Source: Notospermus geniculatus (lineage: Eukaryota > Nemertea > Pilidiophora > Heteronemertea > Lineidae). Taken from it: a stretch of 64,000 nt of DNA. Location: contig NMRB01000245.1 of assembly GCA_002633025.1 (NCBI GenBank), forward strand, positions 411,683-475,682, read 5' to 3'. Position numbers and translations under genes: made by a program. The notes under the pieces were generated by a model. It was not told the DNA's origin. It did no database searches and saw only the letters and a list, made by a program, of their open reading frames with translations. This document shows positions 44,901 through 57,771 of the stretch, piece after piece. Each line of letters opens with the position of its first letter. Within the stretch, counting starts at the first letter, position 1.

Positions 44901-47900
44901 TCACAATGAATTCGTACACATGAATACTAGGATTCAACGAACTCAAACTGGCATTACATTCGAAGCAGGGGGATTAAAAGCATGAAATTATGATTACCTA
45001 TTTCCAAACCCCTACACTACGAAACTACACCTTGATTGGAATGCATGAGCCATAAGCCTGGTCAGTGGAATGTTGACTACTGGGTCCTCTCTTATCTATT
45101 TTTGGTTATACGAGATTGACTAAATTTGGATATTGGGTCCAGTTCATTGAGTGAGTGAGGGGGCACTATTGAAAATACCCAGTTTTGATCACAAATAATA
45201 ATTCCACTGAAGCTGAAAAGTAACAATTAATTTCAGGACACAAAGGGTGATAGACAACATATATAACACCAAATTTGAGTTTTTATGAGGAGGTTGTGCA
45301 AAGCCTTAGCTGTGGTCGTGCAAAAGGAGCAAAAAGCAAGATATCAAAATTATCAACTGACTTAACTATGTTTTCTGGCAACTGATTTCGTCTCACTTAT
45401 AATCTAATAGAAATGCCACACATGTCGCTCATGTGAACAATCCAGTGACCATCTTCAAGTTGACATGGTAAAATGTTACCATTGACTTATAAATATTTGT
45501 TGACGATTTGGTGATTTAACTTTGGCACTGTTGTCATCAAGCTTCTGCTTGGAAACCCAGCACATATACCGGTACTTGGCTTGTCAAAAACATGTTGTGG
45601 ACATGTGGGAAACACCGTATCTCCACAAGATTGCCTTTCAAAGCACATAGATCATGCACGCAGCTGTCAAGGCAAGTTGAATGAAACAACATACAGCTAC
45701 ACCTATCACTTAATTCAAAGGAAATTCACCCAACTGTTCAAAGCAGCCCAAACCTCAATTAAAATCCCATTACCATCAACCACCAGGAGGACCCCTCCGC
45801 CATATTGCTCACTATAGCATGAATCTTTAAAAACTTAACAGTGGACATACTGATACTTCACTTTTTGCCAAACTTACGGAATCCAGGGCGAGTGTCCGCG
45901 ATTCCTACGTCCTGTCCTTTGACGAGGTTCCAAATTACCATAATTGCCGAGGCTCCCATTAAATGACGGCCATGCAAGTCATAAACCTTCTAAAGAGGCC
46001 ATTAAAATGGGTCTTTAGACGTAGCCTTGGATTCCAAAGCCTGGCAGTCCTAGCTAATGTAGAACTGCCTCCAAAATCCAGGAGTGCTAATCCTACGCAT
46101 GACCCATGCCATGATTGCCGAGCATTCCAAATCCTAACCCTTGGAGCGATAAAATAAGAAATAATATTAGAGTTGACCACATGGAAATATTTGATCAGGG
46201 GTCAGAAATCTTACTGATACACAGTAATACAAACACATAAAAATGTCATAACAACATTCAGTAAGTACATGTACACATAGTAGGTGGATGGTGAGTGGTC
46301 AGTGAGAACGACTCTGCCCTAGACCACACAACCTTCCCTGAATGTATTCCATTGCCTTGCCCCTATTCGGAGTCATTTTTCTACTCATATGACTGACTCC
46401 GCCAAAATATACTGTAAGTATGGATGTAATGTATTATGCATGTTAAAATTTCTTGGCAGTGTTAACCATGAAAATATTGCACAGCGCCAGCTCAGGCCAC
46501 CCCAATTCTTTCACATATGGCAGTAGAATATCTATCAACCCAATTTCACCTCCTACACCCATACTTTTTCTTGACTAGCTCAATCCTGCGCAACTTATCA
46601 ACAGATGGGTAAATATTCCAGGGGGAGAATCCTGGAGTATTGAGGTTAGGCCAGTCAGTCTCATATTTGAGTATTTTCTATTCCACCTGCAAAAGAATTG
46701 CAGAAAGCAGAAAGTCATCATACCCATTATCATCGTCCTCAGCGAAATCCATGGTAAAAATCCTAAATCCGTCTCCTAGCCTATTGCCGTCCTTTGACGA
46801 AAACACATTTAGATCTAGGAAAACACAAAAGAATCTCTTATTCTACATAAGTCATGGAAAATATGAATAAATACCATGAAATTTTTCTACCACTATTGAA
46901 GGACGCAATCTCCTTTTTTCATGTGAATGAATCCTAATATTTCTCACCAAGTGCATAACCACACATGATGCTGACATTATTAAAGCTGCCATGGCTACAT
47001 TTTTTTAAAGAAAGCCACACATGTTCATGGCTAAGAATTTGTTCAGGTATGGCCATCTAAGTGTTCTGATAAACTGAGTAGCAATGAAAAAAATATTGCG
47101 TCATTCAATGTATACATTAATGAGTACTAAATCAAGTTTGGCCTTGCTTACATCGATACAAACAGATATAACAAGAAAAGAGTTGTGACAAAGAAGACAG
47201 GTAATACCATTTACCATCGAAGATATAACACACCTATCATCTCAGCAATAGACAAAATTCAGTGTAGACATACTGGTTTTGACATCTTTTCTATTTGTGG
47301 TCTGACCACACACGATTTGAATTATTCTATAATACAATTTCAATTTTTTTCTGTAGATTAGCATGGCGTGGCTGATATAGTCAAATGAGTAAAACAGTAA
47401 GCATGAGATCAAGGACAATTTTTGACAGGTAGATCTGTACATTCTAATAAATAAATATGACAATAATATTATCAACAAAATAAAACAACAACTACATATC
47501 ATGTAAAGAACTGGTGTAGAGTATTCATAAATATCTAAAAGGGTCACAATCAATTTCAGCTGGGCAATAGCAAACAAAAATCATATCATAGGCTCATAAA
47601 ACATATCCCAACGCTAAACATTACTATCCTGGGCAACAATCTTCTTTTAAATATACATTATTGTATAAGAGATTCTACATAATTCACAGACATGATCACA
47701 ACAAAAACACATAGAAATATACTGTCAAATCACTCTTCTGGCATACATGAAAACAACCATCGAGAAATTCCCAAAATATCAGTGGCAGTGGCTGAATTCT
47801 GATTTCCTTCAGATGCACTGGATTGCCATGAAAATGACACACCAACAAAGATGTCAGTACTTCAGGAATCATTCGATTTTGAGACAGCAAAACATCATTA

Positions 47901-49339
47901 AGGAAATCAGACACTGAAATGTTGGTATTTGCAGAATCTAGGTCCTCTTGAACCACTACACATCATTCAAGTTTTGCAGAACACACAACAAATCGTAAGA
48001 TGTGCAGAAGAAACACGATTTCACAGTATGCACATGTAATAATTTATGGATATTACTCTGGTTAATATTTATAAAGTAGAATTTATACTGGTGCTGTTTT
48101 AATCTAGCCGGTCGTCGTTCACTGAATGGAAAAATGGTTGAGTCCTACAGCTGTACTTTTTGTAGTTTTCCTTATTTAAACAGGACAGGAGACAACCTGC
48201 TTCCACTCCCAGCCTTCAGTGGATTGTCTACACAGCTGATACACAGCACTAAGAAATTATTTTCCAGGAAAATTCAAAGATGCATTTCACTACATCATGT
48301 AGAAGCGTTTTGCTATATCCAAACTGGATGATAAGTAACTAGCCTACAAGACAGCAAGAGCTGACAATCAGAATGAGGAACTTGACAGGCTGGAATGCAT
48401 CGAAAGTATCAATGAATAATGGTACACCGACCAAAAAGATAGGTTGTGGTGAAATATTCGAAGGAGGAATGGATTGTTACGGGTTTTCACTAACATATGA
48501 CTAGTGATATTTACCTTGAATGAAAATCCTACTCCAAGTCCAATGCCAAAAGTCAGCCGTTAAAAAAGTAAAAATTGGAAATTGGAAAATTTGATTATAT
48601 CATGAGTAATGATGAAAACAGAAAAAAATTAGTAAATATATTTATCATGTGCATCAATAACTGATATGTAGCACTAGGAATGTTTATATTTTTACCCCAA
48701 TTAAACGATCACTGTGGTAGAAAATCTCATTCGTGTGACTAGCTCGATGTTGTGTTTGAGACGAACATTACATTGCTTCTCTACTTCCGTTACTTAATGA
48801 CATGACTGTGTAAATGCACTAGGCCAAATATTGCAAAGGCAAGTGTCACTAGGTATGATATCACAAAAAATACAATCATGTAGATGATGAACATGATTGC
48901 AATAACTATGACTAGACATTAGAGAAAAGTTGAAGCAATGCACATATTCCACTGTCAGTGGATTTTGTGATGTTAGGGCTCCAACTACAGACATCTGAGT
49001 AAATCAGAAACAGGAAGTACCTTGACTCCCAATTAGCTGGGTCTGATATTCATGTCATAGTCAAGTATCTGACGAACAAGAAATATCAGCACCTGTTAGT
49101 AACCTTCAGATCTTGATTGGTGAACATGAAAAGCACCGGAGATGATACAACTCATGGGTGGATAGATTTTTTTCCAATTTAGACCTACTAGTACTAGAAT
49201 CTGGCGTTACCATAATATTCCCATCATCAGTACCAGTAGCTGAAAGCAAAATTGCAAAACGAAGCATGAAAACTATGCTTCATACATCATAGTTTTCCTT
49301 TGTTTAACAACAAAGCTGACAACGCTTTATAGCAACTGA
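42000..49339. other. No confident gene; AT-rich intergenic or intronic DNA
   Basis: Apart from the two weak exon-like starts at about 42833 and 43562 (see findings) and short ATCC-rich patches, I recognise no coding exon, RNA gene or mobile element here. If the exon set at 31.7-32.8 kb is spliced to the SRSF1 first exon, this whole stretch is intron. Confidence 0.4.
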
Positions 49340-52300
49340 TCAATAGGGTGACCTTGACCTTGATCTTGACCTAGAACTAGAACTTGAGCTAGAGCTAGAT
49401 CGTGAACGTGAGTATGAACGCTTCATTGGAGAGTAACTAGGAGAACCCCTTGTTCTACGTGGTGACCAGCTTTTACTCCGAGATCGAGAACGCTTTGATC
49501 TTCCTCCACGATCCTTCATTACCCTGATGTAAGATGTTTCACCCTGGAAATAAATCAGACAGCATAATCACACAACATGACAGAAGTAAATTTCATTCTT
49601 ATCAGCATTTCAAACTCTGGGGATGTATGTAGCAGCAGGATCAGACAATGAAATGGACAAGGTCAAAGGTTAAAAGTAATGATTTTTTCAATATTTTTTT
49701 CAACTTGAATCCACTCTGGACAAAAAGAATAAAATCTAGTGCAAATTGTCACGTGGAAGCGCTGGGATGGAGGCTGCTTAGTGTATGGTCTCCTCTCAAG
49801 GGAACCATGGAGGGGTAGTACTGACATCAAAGGGAAAGATTACATAAAATCACTTGTTTTAACAACTACATGTAACTTCAATTCCTTTTACAATACACCC
49901 CTCATAAATTTGGTGTCTTTGACTGAGAAAAGTCAACTATGCTTGTACATCAACAGAATTTGAAATGGTTTTAAAATTAGCAGGAAGAAATGACAAATCA
50001 GAGCTTTTGGATCATTCTAAACCTTTTACAAATGAACAGTACAGAAAAGCTGGCAGGCATCTGGTGGGAGAGATAAGTTCTACTAGACTTTAGTCTAAAG
50101 ACTCAAGGCCTGGGATATACGGTATTCAAACAGAGCATCTGTATTCCAGCTGGGGAAATGGCCATTTTTTGTTGCGAAATATCATGTGTCCAACAACCAA
50201 AGCAAGAAAAGTGAGCCTGAAGAAGATAAAAAACCCACCCATAGACATGATAGACATGACAGAGAGACTAGTAGTTTCTTCACTTCAGGCAGGGTCTACC
50301 TTTTTGGATCATCTGCTATTTCATCAGCAGTTTTACTGGCAACAAGAAATCAGGCAACATTCTGATTTATCATCACTGACCTGCTATACTCGATAACAAC
50401 ATACAAGGACACAAAAAATCATGCTTTACACATTTCTGAAATTGAAACAAAGCACTGCATCTCTTACCAGGGAAATATCCATCTGTGGCATGGGAGCAAA
50501 CTCAATTACAAATTTAGTGAGCACAGGTAAAAAATGCTTTGGACAAAAAATCCAGCAAGGCTTAAAAATTCAAACCGGTCCTGCCATTTGGAAGGGATAG
50601 AATTATGATAGCCCAGCAATACAATGTAGTTGATTACATACAAAGAAAGTGCAATGCACTCCACAATACCCAACTCTGTGAGATCAAACCTGATTGACAC
50701 ACTCCAAAACAAAATCAGAAATCTTCTGTGCCATTTTAAATTTTTGTACCTTCATCACAGCAATGAGTGATGTGCAGGTTATTTGGTTTGATCAACACTG
50801 TGATCATTATTCATTTTAATCTCTAGCATGCTCCACCAATTCACCTCACCATCATTCCATCAAAAATTGGGCACCAAAACCATAATTCAGGCATAACCAT
50901 AATTTTGCAGCGACAGACTATGTCTGATTCCACACCGACTTGGACTTACCTCTGAGTCCCCCTAAAAAATGCCAAGCAACAACAAGAACTATCATACATA
51001 CTTGACTTTTGAGCACATATCTCACATCCATTGCGTTTCAGAATTCATACCATACCTTCCTACCTTCCAGTGACACACTACAGAAAAATGCATCAATCCC
51101 CACTGATGAACAATCATGGCCACCAAATTCTTGATTGATGTGCTTCCCATTTTTTACTGACTTGTGGTGTCCAGCAATGTTTTCTGTAGCTCAATGCTGG
51201 GCTTCACACAGCAGCAGTGGTAGGAATATAGTACCGATAGAACTAGAAGTAGTCGCTGTGAGGATAATTTGACTTCAAGTTTGAAAGAATATCCAATAAC
51301 AACCACTAACCTCATGAGATCTAAACTTAGTTCCGTCCAACTTTTTCACTGCATATTTCATATCTTGTTTCCTCAGGAATTCCACCATGCCAGTTCCATC
51401 TTTGTAGACATCGGCAAAAGCTACATCTCCAGCTTCCCTCATGTGATCTTTCAGGTCCTGCCAGCTCCCAGTTGGTGGTAAACCTGACAAGAGACAAATA
51501 CTACCGTAAATCCACTCATAGAGCAAGATGAGAGGAGGGAAAACTCATGCAGTGAATGACATCTGGACACATCATCAACTCCACAAACTGATATTGAAAT
51601 GTGGCCAGAAATAAAAAATGTATGTAGGTGACTATAAAACATTCTATTAATCAAACTTCTGGAAGCAACACACAAAAACATGCATCTGGCATGCTTCAGC
51701 AGCTTCTGTTTTATACCTTTGACAAAGACCCTATACTCTGTTCTCCTGGATGGACCACTCCCTCTTCCACCTCTTCCTCGTCCCCTCGTGCCTAGTGTCC
51801 CCCGCGGATACTCAACCCTCAGCTTGTAGCCATCATAAGGATAGCCATCTCTTTTTTCTATAGCATCTGAAGCATCCCTGAAAATACAATAGGCTAAGAT
51901 AAGATAAGATAAACTTTATTTTCATTGGTATGATAAATTATCATACCAATGAAAATAAAGTTTATCTTATTTCCAGGCCTGGATTTTGTTAACTCGAAAT
52001 TCCATGACATTCCAGGTTTTCCAGGAGGCGTGCGAACCCTGGATAATATACAAAAACATGAGCTCTGAAGCTCTTGAACCGATATCAAACAAAGGTTAAG
52101 AATAACAGATTGAAAGACAAAGTGGATAAAATATAAAGAAATACGGGGCACATAATTGACAAAAGAGTAATAAAAATTAATGAGATAGTAAAAATGTGTT
52201 AAAAAGGAAGGACTAGAAAGGAAAGTTAAAAGAAGAGGTAGAGGCACTAGATATCTGCTTGGATGAACAGGCCTAGGCCTAGCTAAGATAATATATGCTC

Positions 52301-52858
52301 TCTCAGAACAGAAAAGAACATTGCAGCAGTTCACAGACACAGTGAAAATGTCCATTTGCAGACACATACTGAATCGTAAAACAGCGCTAAGTCACAAGAA
52401 CTCTGCAGACTGAGACTGTTACAAAAAAGATATAAAACCTTTCCAATTTGAGAAAAATCTCCCACGTTTCTTCTATTATAATCAGGACAGGAATCTCATT
52501 TGAAAGAAATCAACAGCAGTTTAATTTTTAGACCGATCAAAATGGTAACAAATAACATTTTTTTGAGACGCTCTGTGTAGGCCCATCATGTTTTCCACTT
52601 TGCAGAATGCCACAGCACAGGCATGTCAGGACTTCAATTCAATGCTTTTGAAAATATTTTCCACATAGGCCTAGCCTACAGTGCTCACCTTGGATCATCA
52701 AATTCTACGAAAGCAAATGGGGGTCCTCGTTTATTCTTTAAATCAATGTCAATTATTCTGCCAAATTTACAGAAGAGATCTTCAATGTCACATTCTCGAA
52801 TGTCAGGTGGCAAATTTCCAACATAGATTTTTCCATCACCTCGACTGTTAAAAGCCAT
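49340..52858 (-). CDS. SRSF1: Serine/arginine-rich splicing factor 1 (SF2/ASF) orthologue
   Basis: Four coding exons: 52689-52858, 51717-51877, 51311-51483 and 49340-49543, giving 235 residues. RRM1 shows RNP2 IYVGNLP (residues 11-17) and RNP1 [10 protein letters not shown] (44-53). A Gly/Arg linker follows ([15 protein letters not shown]). The second, pseudo-RRM has the family-defining SWQDLKD heptapeptide (117-123). The C-terminal RS domain starts near residue 180 ([17 protein letters not shown] and Ser/Arg dipeptides to the end). SRSF1 binds exonic enhancers and recruits U1/U2AF in the nucleus, and it also acts in mRNA export and translation. Length and splice phases fit the family. The start at 52858 gives [13 protein letters not shown], with no good upstream ATG. 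A second set of exons 2-4 lies about 16.5 kb downstream. Confidence 0.95.
51904..51970. repeat. 67-bp near-perfect palindrome in SRSF1 intron 1
   Basis: Arms ataagataaactttatttt and aaaataaagtttatcttat extend to ttcattggtatgat / atcataccaatgaa around a tiny AT loop. It sits about 27 bp upstream of the exon 2 acceptor on the minus strand, close enough to affect the branch point or polypyrimidine tract. Confidence 0.8.
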
Positions 52859-54012
52859 ACTACGATGTTTAAGTAGATCTTAGGGATTCGGCTACTGTAG
52901 TTATGGCTACTGTAGTTATCAGTAACTTAGACCATTGGATTTGAAAGTGCTGTGTGATCCTTGAGGGACAAAATAAGGATGATAGATTTGACATGAAGGA
53001 ATAGACGCCTTTGTATTTCACTTCAGAGAGATCGGTTACTTCCGGAGCTATTCGGGAATTTGTCCGAATCCTAAATCGTGTATTTCCGTAAATTTCACGG
53101 AACCTGCCGAACGCTATTAACTCTGGGTAGATATATTGTACTGTAGCAATGCTCCTATAGAGTCTCACGCGATTCCAGCCAATCAAATCACTTGCCATGG
53201 AAGCTATCGCGATCATCACGACCGAAATATCAAATCACAGAATCTCCTCTCAAGCTCAACCAAATTACACCGGGTGGTCGTACGACGATCTCTAAGCAGA
53301 ACCTTCGCGTGTCATTCCCTCTCGTTAATCAGAAGCCGGTGAGTCTGCGCCGATTTCAGTGTCTTTTATCATATATACCTAGGCCTTTGCAATAAAGAAG
53401 AGGCAGGCAAGTCCATTCGATTTGGTTGCACGCTCTGAGTGTAGGCAGCCCTGCCTATTTTTCGTCTCTTGTGCATTCCTTGGCTACGAGCATGTGACGT
53501 CATTTTTGGTCCATGACGCGTCTTATCCACTGCGCCTGCGTCATGAGCGACTTGGCGGTGAATCAGTTTGCATGGTTTGCGACTAGGTGGCGCGCTAATG
53601 GCGGGAAATTTCATCAAAACACGTGTAGCTAGGTCTATGTGACGTCATTCATTTAATATTAGCCTGGGCCAGTCATGCCAGTGTGGGCATGGTCATGAGT
53701 CATGACGACATGGATGACGTTAACCATCATGTTAACTAACTGGTTAACGTGTTACTGTTAGAGTTGGCCCAGCTGACATGGCGAGGGTGAGCCTGTTTAG
53801 TGTTAATAGGGTAGGCAGCTACTGGCTAGGGGAGGGAACTGTACTGTGTGTGCATTGTGGAGAAATTCTCCGTTTGAGAGAAATCTCCCAACATGGATGG
53901 AGAAAAACTCAGAAAAAACTCTCCCAATGTATAGGGGGAGAAAATGCACATAGGCCTAGGCCTATTGCGCCCCCTATATTGTCGATTGGCACAACTTCTA
54001 GGCCACCTGGGG

Positions 54013-54619
54013 CACAGGAGGTTGGCTCAACCGAGGATGGCCCCTACGGTATATAAATAGGACAAGGACATCACGTTTTTTTCGACCTCTCACTTCAAGC
54101 CCAGATTTTCACAAAAAATATCAATATTTTCACAAAAACCTACCTTCACCGTAGTCTCCACATTGTATACTGTACATATCCACAGTAAATAATCCCAAAA
54201 AGTTCCTTTGATTGATTAATTAAAACAGGCCATTAATTAACATCACGTTGGTTTGGGACACTGGTTGCGGTTTGGGACACTGGTTGGCAATCGCCATGTT
54301 GAAATTCCAAAGGCGATATGCCCAAGACGGATTCTGATTGGCTTTGGAATTTCAACATGGCGATTGCCAACCAGTGTCCCAAACCGACGTGATGTTAATT
54401 AATGGCCTGTTTTAATTATTCAAAGGAACTTTTTGGGATTATTTACTGTGGATATGTACAGTATACAATGTGGAGACTACGGTGAAGGTAGGTTTTTGTG
54501 AAAATATTGATATTTTTTTGTGAAAATCTGGGCTTGAAGTGAGAGGTCGAAAAAAACGTGATGTCCTTGTCCTATTTATATACCGTAGGGGCCATCCTTG
54601 GTTGAGCCAACCTCCTGTG
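54013..54619. repeat. 607-bp long inverted repeat (arms ~290 bp)
   Basis: The left arm starts cacaggaggttggctcaacc and the right arm ends ggttgagccaacctcctgtg. Matching segments continue inward through cctacggtatataaatagga, the cacattgtatactgtacata region and ttgggacactggttggcaat. The loop is about 40-60 bp. The element carries TATA-like tatataaatagg in both arms. It is non-coding and lies between SRSF1 and DYNLL. Confidence 0.85.
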
Positions 54620-54621
54620 AC

Positions 54622-54780
54622 CTGGGGTAGGTTGCGAGCATAAAGGGGTCGTAACCCTACTACGTCAGGCCTATTATTAACCAGGCGTAGTGTGCTGGTT
54701 GAAGAGAGGGCATCGACCAGCACTACGCCTAGCTTAGGCCTGACGTAGGGTTACGACCCCTTTATGCTCGCTACCCCTGG
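54622..54780. repeat. Foldback element directly after the long inverted repeat
   Basis: Arms gcgagcataaaggggtcgta and acgacccctttatgctcgc, then accctactacgtcaggcct / aggcctgacgtagggt and ggcgtagtgtgctgg / ccagcactacgcc. The loop is about 15 bp. Confidence 0.82.
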
Positions 54781-55049
54781 GCCCTGGCTATTGCCTCCAC
54801 ATCTGACATAGGCTCAGCCTCCCAGCCACTTGGGCAGGGAATCTAGGTCTTTTGGGGTGCTAAAGTTCATTTTCAGAGGCATACAATACAAGGTAGAACA
54901 TGTAGAAAGAACATTTCTGCATGTTTTCCATGAAAATAAAATGAGAACAAGACGGTAGACTTCCCAAAGTTCGGATAACCCCTAGTAAAATAGGTAGGCC
55001 TCTATTTCGTTTGTTTCTCATTTCAGGTTGTCAGAAGATAAAGAACATC

Positions 55050-55319
55050 ATGTCTGAGCGAAAAGCTGTCATTAAGAATGCTGATATGTCTGAAGACATG
55101 CAGCAGGAGGCCGTTGACTGTGCTACGCAAGCCTTAGAGAAGTTCAATATTGAGAAAGACATTGCTGCCTACATAAAGAAGGAGTTCGACAAACGTTACA
55201 ATCCTACTTGGCATTGCATCGTCGGAAGAAATTTCGGCAGTTATGTTACACATGAGACCAAGCACTTCATATACTTCTATCTTGGCCAAGTTGCGATATT
55301 GCTTTTCAAATCTGGTTAG
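55050..55319 (+). CDS. DYNLL1: Dynein light chain LC8-type (DYNLL)
   Basis: The 89-residue product starts [17 protein letters not shown] and ends [15 protein letters not shown], the exact LC8 length. It contains the invariant [20 protein letters not shown] segment that forms the ligand groove. LC8 is a homodimeric hub that binds dynein intermediate chain and many TQT-motif partners in cytoplasm and nucleus. The start follows an acceptor (tttctcatttcag) ending at 55025, so a non-coding 5' exon must lie upstream, but I could not place it. The coding region has no intron. Orthology to DYNLL1 rather than DYNLL2 cannot be decided, since invertebrates usually have one pre-duplication gene. Confidence 0.96.
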   Translation: MSERKAVIKNADMSEDMQQEAVDCATQALEKFNIEKDIAAYIKKEFDKRYNPTWHCIVGRNFGSYVTHETKHFIYFYLGQVAILLFKSG

Positions 55320-56163
55320 AGAATGTATTTCTCTCATTCACGTTCGACCAGCTTTTAAATCAATTGTTAACTGTGTACAGTATTTATTTGCATACTGACT
55401 TGATACTGCCATGCCAGTGCGTTCATTCTGCCATGCTGCCATGTCGAGATTGGTGACTCCGCAATCGACAATCTTTCCTTCCAACCAGTTCAAAGACTTC
55501 AATAATTCTAGTACAGCATCAATATTTGGACATTGTAATCATGAAGGCTCTTGATTAAGTATCAATTCAAAATTCATTATTATTGTATCCTGTGCTGTGA
55601 TGCTGATGAAAATTCAAGCATATCAGATATTTTGCGACCTTATGGTCCAATGCATTCTGGGCCTGCCATGCCTACAAAATCCTGCTTAAGGCCTTGTCTT
55701 CTCTTTCCAGTGCCTACAACAATCAGAATGTGATTTTGATTTACTCTTGTTTGGATACCTACTCCTTTATAATACTCACTGCCATAGGCATGTATTCCAG
55801 AAGAATTCCATAGAGAATGACTTGCCTCCTTATTTGCAGGATTTTGTATTGTATCTTCTCAAAATATTCATGCAGTTATCGACATAATGTTTTCTATTTT
55901 ACAAAGTTCAGTCCAGAGTCCGGTGATATTTGCTATCGTCTGCTTTATTGGACTAAATATAAAACTGACTGGCAGGTATTGTCAGTAGGTACCGTACCAT
56001 AAAGAACGAGTTGGTTTGAGGTTTGACTCTGTTCAAACAGTGTCTTTTGTGGTGCCATATGAATGTCGCTACAATTGCTTTTGAATTTTCTGTTTGTGAT
56101 AATTGTTAGAACTATTTTCCCTTGCAGGTTGTAATCTACATTGTTTTGTATATGTGCTACTGC

Positions 56164-56169
56164 ATTAAA
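56164..56169 (+). terminator. Candidate poly(A) signal of DYNLL
   Basis: ATTAAA, the commonest variant hexamer, lies about 845 bases after the DYNLL stop in an AT-rich 3' flank. No AATAAA was noticed on the plus strand between the stop and this point. A long 3' UTR is usual for LC8 genes. Confidence 0.4.
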
Positions 56170-56504
56170 TCTTTAATATGAAAATATAAGTATTACATTG
56201 TGTGAACATTGTGAATGCAATTTGGTGTTTATTCACCTCCCTTACCCCTGTCAGGATTCAATCAGTAAAACATGAACATGATGAATGCTACTACTAGTTA
56301 CATGTACATTACTGGTATCATGATAAACGTCCACCCCCAGGACATTTACCCAATCAATTGTTTAAAATGCTATGAATTGGAGAGGTTGTCACTTACCAGT
56401 AATCATATCCACTGTCACATTCCTAATGCTCAAATTGATATTGATGAGTTGTAGCACCATACTAGTGGATGAGCCAGGCTGATTTTGACTACCAATTTTG
56501 TGAC

Positions 56505-56830
56505 CAGATCCAACACATCTTCGATAATCGAAGGCCGATCTGCTCTCCACTGCGTTACATCGCACATCACCCTTCGAGAAAAAGACCAGTCGGCGGCGTA
56601 TCTTGGCACCATGCCAACTTTACCGGTCGACCAATCATATGACACTTTATATCGGGTCTTCGGCTACAACTCTTTGTACCTCGATTCAAATTTTACAACA
56701 CCGATTCCAATTGGCCTCTTCTTCTCAAGGCGGCAGATACGCCGTGGACCGGTCACTTTCTCGAAGGGTGATGTGCGGTGTAACGTAGTGGTGAGCAGAT
56801 CGGCCTTCGATCATCGAAGATGGATCCAAC
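56505..56830. repeat. ~326-bp foldback
   Basis: Arms cttcgataatcgaaggccga and tcggccttcgatcatcgaag pair; gcgttacatcgcacatcacc / ggtgatgtgcggtgtaacg and ccgatctgctctccac also match inverted. The apparent open frames through it are by-products. Confidence 0.78.
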
Positions 56831-56955
56831 ATGGATTTTTGATCAGTCTGATGTCTGAAATCACGTGTCGTGATGGACATTTAAATTCAGTACCTTATAC
56901 TAATACCCCTAATTAAGATTCTTAAAATCATTCATTGGAATCCCATTGCAATACT

Positions 56956-57706
56956 TATACAGACTTGTATTACAAATTGAGGTGTCTACACCGGTAGCTA
57001 TATACCGGTATATACAGCTAACTTTTTTCTCGCCAGTTACAGACCCTCATGATAAATGTATTACCATACCAATGGATAGTAATGGTACTTCTCACTCTCA
57101 GTCAGTTAGGCCTGTTTAGAATATGATATAATTAGTATTTGTTAACAGCATTTTCAGTGATTTTGATGGATTTGGAGCAAAATTTGACATAATACGTCAT
57201 TTCTATGTTACAGCGATGTCATACAATGTTTAAAATATAGCTATCTAAATTGGGGTCTAAAACCCAGTGAGAAAAAAGTTAGCTGGTATATAGACACCTG
57301 AACTCCCTACGCAGTTGTGTATCGCGCCCCCTTCAGTTACTTGCTCTCCGCAACTGCTTTTGTGGAAGTTGCCGCGTTTGGTGAACAGATGGCGTCAGGG
57401 CCTGGCACGAGTTTTACAGCCTGTCAGCACACTGCTTTCAGAACTCTGGCCCGTTGGCAACGGATGTTCTTGTGCTACCATGGCTACGAACCGCTCGGCC
57501 AATGAAAAAGTGTCTCAGGCCAGCTTGGTTACCGAATGCTCGGCGCGCTCATTGGCCGACGCTCTCAGCGCCATCTGTTGACCGAACGAGGCGAATTTTA
57601 CGAAGTTAATAAGGAGTTGTGGAGAGCGAGTAAACCAAAGGGGGTGCGACTCACAACTGCGTAGGGAGTTGAATAGACACCTCGATTTGTAATACAAGTC
57701 CGTATA
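56956..57706. repeat. Nested inverted repeats, 750 bp
   Basis: Outer arms cagacttgtattacaaattg and caaatcgaggtgtc-type right end pair. Gttagctg...ggtgtctac words repeat at about 57270-57300. An inner foldback (57301-57670) has arms aactccctacgcagttgtg and cacaactgcgtagggagtt. One foldback seems to have inserted into another. Confidence 0.72.
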
Positions 57707-57771
57707 GGGTAAGTACAGGAGAATCCGCGTAAGTCGTCACTCTCAGGACCAAGCTTTTTGTGACGACTAAA

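Noticed and set aside
56485-56916. 143-codon plus-strand frame
   Set aside because: It runs through both arms of a foldback element and has no recognisable domain.
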